From positions 64,808,911 to 64,872,910 of the forward strand of contig NC_090942.1 in the NCBI RefSeq assembly GCF_040807025.1: a DNA stretch of 64,000 bases, read 5' to 3'. Made by a program: the position numbers and the translations under genes. The first letter of the stretch is position 1, and each line of letters begins with the position of its first letter. Below, piece by piece: positions 55,151 through 64,000 of the stretch. The notes beneath the pieces are model-generated. The model made no database searches. It was not told the DNA's origin and saw only the letters and a program-made list of their open reading frames with translations. This stretch comes from Struthio camelus (taxonomy: Eukaryota > Chordata > Aves > Struthioniformes > Struthionidae).

Positions 55151-55921
55151 CTGAGGGTAGACAGGCGAGTCTAAAGATATCACTGTGGCAGAAGTGCTGA
55201 TCAGCTCCTGGCTGCTTCAACCCTAATACTGAGAGAGAAATCCAGACTCAGTACTGGTGTTTTCCACAGTTGTCAGGCTGTTTGCTATCCCTGGTGAGGT
55301 CAGACCTCAAATCACTTCCCAGAAAAGGAGTGCCTTCTGGTTTGTGATTAGCATTCAGCTGTGACCAGCTCTGCGGTTTGGACCCTGGCCATTGTTTTTC
55401 TCTAAAACATATTTTTCGAAGAAAATTTAACTGGCACAGTGAACCCAGCTTGTTATACAAAAGCCAAAGGTGCCGTTCACCTAACAGCAGGAAGACTCGG
55501 CTTTTACATGATACATGCTCGGCCGCAGGAATCAGAGTGCTTTCAGAAGGCACTGACAGCGTCACCCCTCTCTGACTGATCTCTGGAGAGCAAAGCAGCT
55601 GCTCACAGTTACTCAGCAAGCCTTTAGCAGAGTGGGGAACAAATCACTTACCAGCCAAGTCCAAGCCCAAACCCTGTGCTCTGCCTCCCAAGACACATCA
55701 CCTCCAAAGACAAGAGGCAGAAACAAGTAGGCGCCAATGATGCACATTCAGAGGATTTTGCTTTGCTTGTTATCGTGCTATTTCCTCCCTTGATCGTCCC
55801 ATTTTCGGACCCCAACCCAGCCAATATTTTTCTATGCATCTCGTCAGGCCGCTGCTCCTGCAACTTCACCTTATTGTGGGGCGCATACAGGGTGTGGAGA
55901 CCTGCCCTCCTGCCTGTAGCG

Positions 55922-55985
55922 CGAGTTTGCAAGGGTCTACCGAGTTTGCAAGGGTCTACCGCTGAGCTATCCAGAGCTGCCCGAC
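55922..55985 (-). other. tRNA-like A-box fragment next to a 19-bp tandem duplication
   Basis: The minus strand reads TGGATAGCTCAGCGGTAGAC, matching a tRNA D-arm with an internal promoter A box (TAGCTCAGCGGT, 55958-55969). It is followed by two exact copies of a 19-bp unit (55922-55940 and 55941-55959 on the plus strand). No B box or acceptor-stem pairing is visible. It is therefore not a functional tRNA gene and is more likely the head of an old tRNA-derived SINE, or chance. Confidence 0.35.
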
Positions 55986-56439
55986 CACTTTATTCAAATG
56001 CAAACTGGAAATGATCATTCATTTATCTGGCTTTGACACCCCACGGTGCTTTGGTAGGTCTCATCCATATTCAGCAGGGTAATCAGGGGGAGTAGGTAAG
56101 CATAACAGGAGGTGTTCCCGTTTAGGGGTTGTTACGGTACAAAGGTTCACAAACACAAAGGCCTGGCAGCCCGCCTGGGTTTCAGGAATCAGTAACGAGG
56201 GACCGGATTTCCTTGGCAGCCTCTTAGCTAGCTCCATCTCCTTCTTCCAGGCTGCCCTTGCTCTTTGTGCACAGTAACACCCGTCAGGCCCATTCCTAGA
56301 AAAATGCTCCCAATTCACTTTCTTTCAAATCTCATTGCAGGAGTGTCACAAGATCCAAGTTTCCCAGCAGCTTGGTTTTTTTTTTTTTTTTGAATTCTGC
56401 CACCCTTTTTTTTTTTTCTCTGTCACATGAAGCTTCCAG

Positions 56440-57200
56440 GCAGCTTTTCTCCCCAGTTCCTCCATCCCTGTTCCCACCCTCCCCGCCCCATAGATCCACG
56501 CTAAATCCCTGCCCGAGACCTACCGCTCCCTGGCTGCGCTAATCCCGTTTGCTTTCCAAAACCGTGAAGTAAGCGCCGCTTTCACTTTCGCTTGCTAGCC
56601 CTTCTGCTTTCCCCAGGGTTTTTTTCCACTCACCACCTAACTCCAAGCAAAAGGAAACAGAGGTGAAGCACTTAATAAAGCAGACAGACATACTTCCCTG
56701 GTGGGACAGGTAGTGTCCTTCACCCGTTAGTAAAGAGTCCCCATGCGGTCCTGCGCACCCGAAAGCTCTCCTGTAAATTTGCCCTTCATTTCTCCGCGCT
56801 GACATACGCCAAAAGCCTCCCCTTTTTTTTTTTTTTTTCTTTCCCCTAATCCGCCACTTCACGTGGAGGAAGTCAAGTGAGACTTAAGGACGAGAGAAAC
56901 GCAGCTTACGGTACTGCTGGCTGCAAGCAGGTGTCCTCCCAGCAGACCTTAACGCCAAGTCCACAAACTCTTTACTTCCTTTTCCCCGCCTCGCTGCCCT
57001 GCCTCCCCTCCCAGCTCAACCTGCCCGAGGGACGGGCGCCAGAGCCCGCCGCCCCCGCCTCCGATGAGCCCTCTCAACCCTTGCTCCACGTGCAAAAGGT
57101 CTTCTTCCTCCCTCCCTCCCTCCGCCCACCCCGGCCCGTTGTACGCTGCGCCCTTTGGAAATAAAACGTGAGCCAGCCTTGTCAGAGCTTCACCTGACCT
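56440..57200 (-). promoter_or_regulatory. GC-rich probable promoter region of gene A
   Basis: GC- and CpG-rich compared with its surroundings, especially 56980-57180. It sits 1.3-2 kb upstream of gene A exon 1 and downstream of the SLC7-like gene's 3' end. It contains an ISRE-like element (56580-56592) and, just 3' on the minus strand, a possible donor (GAGCG|GTAGGT near 56527) that could end a non-coding first exon. Promoter activity and transcription start are inferred from position and composition only. Confidence 0.45.
56580..56592 (-). promoter_or_regulatory. ISRE-like element
   Basis: The minus strand reads GCGAAAGTGAAA, matching the interferon-stimulated response element core GAAANNGAAA with its usual flanks. 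PARP11/12-type genes are interferon-induced in vertebrates, which fits the location. The same 10-mer pattern also occurs inside gene A intron 2 (53680-53689) and at 63441-63450, so background occurrence is real. Confidence 0.45.
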
Positions 57201-59321
57201 CCTCCGTGACACAAGTCTGTGTGTGTGGTGTTCTCTCTTGCGGAAGCATCTCTTCTGCCAGGCGTCCTGGATGCCTTTCCGCTAGCCACCTAGGCTAACA
57301 AAGGCTAAATAACGTTTCCTTCTGGCTACTGTCACCGGCGCTCGTGCACCTGCCGGATGCGAGCAGCAAGGACAGGCAGGGCTGACAGCTTAGGCAGATA
57401 CATCCGTCAAATCAACCTTCCTGTGAACCAGCAGACTTTATCCCCATCACTTGATTTCTGCCATTGTGCATCAACAGTCACCTTTGCACCGATTCCTCCC
57501 ATCTTTCAAGTGGATGGGAAAATCACAGACCTTTTCCTTTCGAGATTCCTACCAGGAGTGTTTTCTGCTAAACTGCGTTCTTTTGAAGTCAAAATCTACT
57601 ATGTCCTAGCAAAGTGAACCCTTAACCTCTATGCAGAAAGTGGATGCATGCTTCACATGTGCTCTTTATGTTGGCTTTTGCTTTTTTGATGGGGTTTGGC
57701 AGTCTGCAGCACAGCACAGAGTGACCCAAACCAGCTGAAAGCCATCTAACTGCAGAGCTCTGCAGGGCAGGGAAATTTAGCCCAGATAAAGCCCTGTGGT
57801 ATCGTGAGTATTTTTATTCCTTTACCTTGAAATCTGAGCCTCCTCTCCTTTTTTTCGGACTGAAAACGAGAGGTGAGGAGCTTTCCCAGTCTGATCTCTC
57901 GCCTTTGAGTTCAAGAGGCTGGCAGGCTCCTGGTAGAGCTCTGAGGCATAAGCTCAGTGACATGTCAAGCAGTATTAACCACATAAACCCGTTCAGATGC
58001 ACAAACCTGTTCAGATTTTTTTTTTTCTTTCATAATATGTGCAGTTGAATTGGCCGGAACAGTTTTATTTCCTGATGATCTAGTCAGATCAGCCCTATCT
58101 GAGTTTCTGGAAGGGAGGCCTTCTGAGCGCGCTTTGTAGACACAGCATAAAAAAACCCACAGGCGTGATTTATGAGGTTGGACTTTCTATTTCTTCCCCG
58201 TCTGCCCTCTTTTGACTGGCTTTTGACCGCTCATATAGTAGCTGGCTCTTGTCACCACAGTTGCCCAACTTTTATAATTCTCTTTGACTGATGAGATTTG
58301 TAGAATCAGATCCTGCAGGTTTATTTTTTGCATACGTGAACTCTCTAGTGAAAAACTCTTCTGATCTGAAGCAAAGAGCATCAGGATATACAAGGTAGCA
58401 GCTCTAGGAAAAAACACTCTGGCCTGGTCGAAACGTTTAGGTAGCTTTGCTGGGAACAACACACCATCCTCCCTACAAACACACAAGTTGCCACCAACTG
58501 GAGGCTGAATTCCCTGTAAGCTGATACTCACCTTCTGATCATATTTTTTATTTTTATCACTTTTAACTGTATCAAGAAGTGTGGAGAAGGCTTCTGCTGA
58601 ACCTCTGATTTCTACTGTCAACATAACAGAGGTACTATGGCTGTCTGCATTTCCAGTGTCTGGAAAGACTTTGAACACGTATCCTGTATGTGCAAGATCA
58701 TTTTACTTGCACAGTCAGCAAAGGCACTGGAGTGTGGTTTCCCTGCATTTATCAAACGATTTATCATGTATAAACAAATCGTGATCCAGGAAGCAGGATT
58801 ACTTGCTTTTCCCCACAAATTTCAGGCCCCTTCCCTTTTTTTCCTCAGAGGAGAGAAACGAACAAAAAAGCCGTGTTTCACCCTCTCCGTATGGGTTTCT
58901 GCAGACATACAGCAGCTCTGTTGTAACTTAGGACCACTCCAAGGTTTGATGTGTGAGTACTGAGGCAAAGCGTGCTCCCACAGCCCGGGACCAAGCAGAC
59001 AGCGTCTCATGCCTCTACTTTGAGATGCAAAAAAATCACAAACCCAGTATCTGGCAACGGATACTGGCAACAGGGTTGCCTCAGGCTGCATTTAGACTAT
59101 GGGGCTCTCCTGCTCAGTATCGTTTTCTGCACTTTTGTTCCCCAGCCACCCAGATCAGGGTGCTCAGAAAGGTGTGCAAAGCCGGTTCCTGCACTCCCTG
59201 CTGCACAGCTGACCCGTACCTGGGAATCTGGAAACATCACTAAATTTATCAGCTTAGTCTCACCTCAGACCACACTCTCTTTTGAAGCCCGTATCTTCTT
59301 CTGTAAGTTGTGATGGTTTTC
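57201..59321. other. Spacer between SLC7A11-like 3' end and gene A promoter region
   Basis: This may be a 3' UTR or intergenic. A 163-codon minus-strand frame at 58187-58678 is the only sizeable open frame. I do not recognise it, and it lacks supporting splice or family evidence. Confidence 0.45.
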
Positions 59322-59377
59322 CTAGATAGCATGGATGTCCTGTTGGACAACATCCAGCAGCTTGTATGTAAAATAAT
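59322..59377 (-). CDS. SLC7A11-like second candidate last coding exon
   Basis: Acceptor CCCCTGCAG, then the same splice phase as the exon at 60953. It encodes YFTYKLLDVVQQDIHAI-stop, similar to YLTHKLQILLEVVQQEI of the upstream copy but shorter by an internal deletion. It could be an alternative terminal exon or a decayed duplicate. No lesion prevents use. Confidence 0.5.
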
Positions 59378-60244
59378 CTGCAGGGGAAAAAAGAAAAACA
59401 AAAAACAAAAAAACCCAAGTCCTGCCACTATGACACTGCTCCCTCAGCTCGAGTTAGCACAAGAATGGGAAGAAGGCGTAACAAGAATAATAATTCTCAA
59501 TTGCTTTGGAAAACCCTTATTTATTTCCAAATCTTAACAGTGCAGTTCACAAGTTTAGGTAGATTACAGTGGTTTTATAAATGCTACTCTGGTTTTACTC
59601 CAAGTACCTAAATGCTTGATACAAAATATTTAAAATGCTTCATAGTCTGCTCTTCCTTTCTCCAAAGGCTGCTAGACAAGTTTCAATATACTAGTTCTGG
59701 TCTTTTAGAAAGAAGATTAACATGTAAGTGATTGTAAATAGCTAATTACTGTATCTTGACATAACTTTGCAACATTAATAATGTAAGTCAAAGTCATTCA
59801 AAAACAGAAACCTTTCTTTTGTCAATAGTTCAAATGAGCATCTACACACTCATTCAGGAAATCATTTGCCCACAGATTTAAAGTTAAAGCTCATGCATGA
59901 GGTCTTTCATGCCTTCTTACCACACGAAAGGTGCACTTATTAAGGAAGTCCAATGCCCAAATTTCTCGGAAGATTTTGCCTAATTAAAAGAAAACTGTAT
60001 GTCACTGGAGCTGGACTAAAACCTAAGATTTCAGTTTCACTGGTGGTATCACAGTTTGGCTGGGGAAGAAGGGAAGAACCTATTTTGTCACGTTCTTGCA
60101 GGGGTTTAGCCGCTTGTTTTTAATTTTTAAATAAGTGTTGGTACATTTTGAAATGTCATTTCAGAACAACACGAAACTATTTTTCAAATGAAAATAAACC
60201 TACTTTGTTGACACAATGATCAAAGTAAAACATTCTAATCTTAC

Positions 60245-60250
60245 TTTATT
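60245..60250 (-). promoter_or_regulatory. Candidate polyadenylation signal, SLC7A11-like gene
   Basis: AATAAA on the minus strand, about 640 bases after the stop at 60889. A second copy lies at 60325-60330. Either could terminate the transcript ending in the 60889-60953 exon. Confidence 0.3.
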
Positions 60251-60649
60251 AATGATTTGAATTCCAAATGATTTCCAGATATTTTTTTCATTAGCCTGAA
60301 TCTGCATTTTCTGGTAAATGAAGTTTTATTCCCTGCACTCCTCCTTTCCAAATAATTTACCTTATTTATAATTTTCTCTCCTCATGCTCACTTCCCTTTA
60401 TAATGCTTGTCCACAGCACCATCTCGAATGACTACTACAATGTTTCTGCTTGAAACCTGCATCTGATTTTCCTGTATTAGACCTCCTTGAATTCTGCAAC
60501 AGGCTCTCTTCCTCTATTTACCAGGTCTGAAAATTTAAAAAAAAATATACCTTTCACTGAGGACTGGGCTAAGCTGCAAAGTTAGGATCTTGTTTTTAAA
60601 TATACTCTGCAGGGAGAGAAAGGTTATTTCAGGGAACTAGATTGATTCA

Positions 60650-60652
<3 letters not shown>

Positions 60653-60681
<29 letters not shown>
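60653..60681. repeat. Poly-A tract (29 A)
   Basis: An uninterrupted run of 29 A lying between the two candidate last exons of the SLC7-like gene. Confidence 0.9.
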
Positions 60682-60684
<3 letters not shown>

Positions 60685-60888
60685 ACATAAAAGCAGATGT
60701 GGCACACTCCTCCAGATCCCAAGTGGCAAGCTTAACAACACTTGCAGCAAGGTTTTGGTTCAGGATCATCTTCATTTGCAGTGATTAAAAGACTAAGAGC
60801 ATGACCTGCCTTTGGTAGGATCAAAGGTATCAGAAATGGGGTAAGTAGATTTTATCTTCTGTGATGCTTATCTTCTGTGATGGTTTCC

Positions 60889-62085
60889 TCAGTAAGTCTT
60901 AATTTCTTGTTGGACTACTTCCAGTAGTATCTGCAGTTTGTGTGTGAGATAATCTGAAGGGAGAGAAAAGGAAGAAAGTTTAATCTGGGGTTTATCTTGA
61001 GCTACGGCTGAAAATCAGTGCATCAGCTCTGATGGATGGAGCTTTTTATGTTACCAAATCACTGTATCTGTTTCTCTTCTTGCTGTATGTTTTCTTCTGT
61101 TCTCTGGTTCCTGACAGGCCTCAGCCCAATATCAAATTGAAAGAAGTCAAAATTCGCATTTGAAATTATAAATTATAACTAAACTTTTATTTAAGAGTAA
61201 ATGATTGCACTTATGCCAGCAGGGATGCATCTAAAGTAATGCTAGATATTGCACGGGGAGGAAACGTATCTCATTTACACACCTGCTTCTGTGCCCAGAT
61301 TCATACCGTTAAGAAAAAAAAAAAAGAAAGAAAAAGAAAAGAAAAATCAGAATGCCTCATATAGACAGAGGCATATAGACCAGATAGACAGCTGGCTGGC
61401 TGCGTCATCTTTTCCTACCAGTCCTTTCCCTGACCTTTCAGTAAACGTATTTGTGCATGGGATTACAGACTCTGTCTATCAGTCTCTCCACAGTAAATTT
61501 TGATCTCGCTGTTCAACCTCAACTAAATTTGACGGAGAGGTGGTAACCCTGAAGACATGGTAAAGTTTAGGGAAAACCAGGGCTGGGCAGTGAAAGCAAA
61601 CCTCCCCGCTCCCCTCATTGGTAGATCTCAGCCCTACCTTTTCTAAAATAGAACAGCAGAGTGGCTGATGCATGTATTCACAACCAGGACGCCAGCCCAT
61701 GCGCACAGGCGGGACCTCCAGCCACCCACCGCACAGCTCTACTGCCCGTCCCCTCAGCCACGGAGGCTGTATCACGGGAACGGCTTCGTAGGGGTAGTGG
61801 GATTCATGATTTAGATTCCACTAGGTCTGTTGCCGAGGGAACAATTCATTTCGGAGACGGGCACTGGAAACAAACCAACATCCCTACCTGAAAGGCAAAC
61901 GCATACTTACAAAACAGGCTACGGCAACGATCCGACGTATGCCTGTGGACTGTGAGGTAGTAGACCGGAAAACCACTTAAAACTATGGTGCATCCAATAC
62001 TAATGTTTACAGGGTCTGAGTAGAAAGACATTCCCACTGTGAAGAGGCAGATGATGGTGAAAGAGACAGGAATGAACAGGGGAAC
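60889..62085 (-). CDS. SLC7A11-like cystine/glutamate-type antiporter, C-terminal exons (partial)
   Basis: Exon 61911..62085 (175 nt; acceptor TTTTCCCTAG, donor TTTT|GTAAGT) encodes VPLFIPVSFTIICLFTVG, then SFYSDPVNISIGCTIVLSG and FPVYYLTVHRH. These are the last two membrane helices of an SLC7 light-chain transporter; human SLC7A11 has the matching V-P-L-F-I-P and Y-S-D-P motifs. It splices in phase to 60889..60953, encoding YYLTHKLQILLEVVQQEIKTY-stop, the counterpart of the xCT tail L-Q-I-I-L-E-V-V. Family members exchange amino acids across the plasma membrane as heterodimers with a heavy chain. Earlier exons were not found in 62.1-64 kb and probably lie beyond the window. It could be SLC7A11 itself or a paralogue. 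Confidence 0.75.
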
Positions 62086-64000
62086 CTAGGGAAAAGAGCA
62101 CAGATGACTCTCAGGAAAAACTGACTGCTGTAGCAAATTGGCATTCATATGTGCCAGCATACACTATTCACTTGTCAGTCTTAAAGAGGATAATAAAAAT
62201 TCTATCTCTGCATGCTATTTCTGTACAATCAATTGCCAAAAAGTAGGATGCATAGAACGACATTTACTTGTACCACCCTTGGGAGGGCAGCCCAGCATGC
62301 GCTTCTCAATAAGGTGCACACCCCTCTCAATTTTCTCGGAAGATAAACCTCACCTCGCTCACAGTGAGGCATGAGCAGGAGGAGGAAGTCTACCATATCC
62401 CCACTGCTCTCTGAAGGTATTGCACCCGCGTGCATATACATGTACCAACTTGCCATTTGTGACAATTGCTGGTGGAAAGACCGAAAAAAAGAGAGTAGAA
62501 CAAGCCCTTTGAAACCAGCCATTGTTTAGTTATAATGTTAAAGACTCATTTTGATCAACTTCCCTCTTGCCTGGGACTTATAGTGGCCAAAACAGGATAA
62601 ATCAGGCTCTCTACCTCCATAGCTCCAGCTTTGGGAGTATGATTTTCAACCCTAAAGAAAGACCAAAGCAGCAGTCAGCACCTCAGCCTCAGTGCTATTG
62701 GATGATCCAATTCATCTGGGTTATCTGAAGAGCCAATTGGAATAAATAATAATGAACAATAAAACTGTGAAACATTTCCTTAGTCTGTGGATCCAATCTC
62801 AGCCAAGTCACTTCTTCACCATAACTCATAGAATAAAGGAGATCCTGATCACACCTTGGATGACAATCTCTTTTTAACAGAGATCGTATTTCAGATGCTA
62901 ACCATGCGGAGTTGGAAAAGGCTGATTGCTCAAGCCATGGCTGCTATCCAGCTATCAGGCTGGCGTGCTCTTGCTGCACTCTTTCCAGTAGAGTTCCTCA
63001 GCAGGAGCGCTCCCTTCCAGGATGCCAAACAGGCACACGCTCATGTGGCACAGCTGCTGGAGAGGTGCGTGAGGGGAGTGCTTCTTTCTCTTATCGGTTT
63101 TTCTGACTATTTTTAAGTATAAAATTTATAGGTTAAGAAAGTACCAGCAGAACCACTTAAATTTATAATTTGTTCCATATAAATAAGCTAGCGTCAAAAG
63201 AAAAAAAAACTTCTTTTTCGAACACTAGAGAGCAGCACACGCACACATCACATTTATGCACTTGCTCTTTTTTGCAGCTAACTGGTCAAGTTTGAAGCGA
63301 CTATAAAAACTAGGGAGAAGGAAGGCAAAAAACAACCAAACTGACCAAAGTGCCATTATTTTCCTCACTCACCCGATCCACTTTTAGAAACTATTAAAAG
63401 CCTAAATCTCTATTTAAAACAAAATGAGGCAAAAATTACAGAAACTGAAAGCATCATCGGTGCTGCTTACTACTGTACACCCTGTAAGAGAGAAGCCTAG
63501 TTTGAAAAAGAAAACTTATGTAAAAGCTGCCTCTGGATAAATACATGACGGCAACCAGCCAACAAGTGGAAACATTCCGTGGTCTCTTCTAAAAAGTCTA
63601 TCTCCCGCAAAGACCAGGAAGAAAAATTACCCCCGGCTAAGCATCAGGTCTATCTCTGCCTGGGGAGGAGTCTTAGGAGTCATGAAAAGCGTTTCGTTCC
63701 CCCGAGTTTCTCCCCGATCGGTTGCCTGGTGCCTGTGGACTCGGAGGTTTCCTCTGCAGAAGCCAGCTGGAAGCACCACACAGACACCACGTGAAAAAGG
63801 CACAGATTCTGCATGGTTTAAGCAGAGGCCCAACAAATGCCTTCTGCAGATTATCTGGCAGTGGGAAAGGTGCCCGGAGTGCTACAAAAGCTAAGAAAGG
63901 TGCTCTAGCACCTGCTCCAGCTTCTCCTGTTGACATGAGGGGACCAGCTCCTCTCCGCGAGAGGATCACTGCACCCAGCAGTGTGCGAAGGGAGGAGCAC
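62086..64000. other. Intron or upstream part of the SLC7A11-like gene
   Basis: No further SLC7 exon could be identified with confidence. The stretch is ordinary AT-rich sequence with a GC-richer end (63.6-64.0 kb) and one GAAACTGAAA motif at 63441. It is presumably a large intron of the antiporter gene. Confidence 0.45.

Noticed and set aside
62350-62420. SGDMVDFLLLL on the minus strand as the preceding SLC7 exon (xCT has a similar S-G-D-L-D-S-L-L motif)
   Set aside because: The similarity stops after a few residues, the downstream helix sequence is absent, and no donor in the right phase was found.

Overview
The window looks like vertebrate nuclear DNA, most likely avian, although another sauropsid is not excluded. 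Genes are split into short exons with consensus splice sites and introns of about 0.5-2.4 kb. Interspersed repeats are sparse: one possible CR1 LINE fragment and several A-tails and microsatellites. The recognisable proteins are animal families. All recognised coding sequence is on the minus strand. Exons were located by reading reverse-strand translations and checking splice dinucleotides and phase; no database search was possible.

Layout in ascending coordinates. Positions 1-24.5 kb hold no exon I recognise, only simple repeats, a possible CR1 fragment and two GC-rich patches. Positions 24.5-55.2 kb are a duplicated locus of the PARP (ADP-ribosyltransferase, diphtheria-toxin-fold) family, closest to PARP12 in the catalytic domain. 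The complete-looking copy, gene A, runs from 55150 down to 47906 in seven candidate exons. They join in frame to 294 codons: one WWE domain, a linker and a PARP catalytic domain. A second, damaged copy (E) has its linker and catalytic exons at 30.0-26.6 kb. Upstream of it on the minus strand lie three degenerate WWE modules at 42.0-40.0 kb (C), 39.3-37.2 kb (B) and 35.9-34.5 kb (D). A GC-rich region at 56.4-57.2 kb carrying an interferon-response-like element is the probable promoter of gene A. At 59.3-62.1 kb is the 3' end of an SLC7-family amino-acid antiporter resembling SLC7A11 (xCT). It has two alternative-looking last coding exons, and the rest of the gene should lie beyond the window or was not recognised.

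The most striking observation is a 910-bp block covering most of catalytic exon 1, the whole intron and nearly all of catalytic exon 2. It is base-for-base identical between copies A and E, 21,328 bp apart, while the flanks are clearly diverged. This indicates recent gene conversion, or an assembly artefact. PARP11/PARP12-type proteins are interferon-stimulated antiviral factors in vertebrates, and WWE domains bind (iso-)ADP-ribose. Repeated WWE modules, conversion between catalytic exons and an ISRE-like promoter fit a fast-evolving innate-immunity locus, but that role is inferred from the family.
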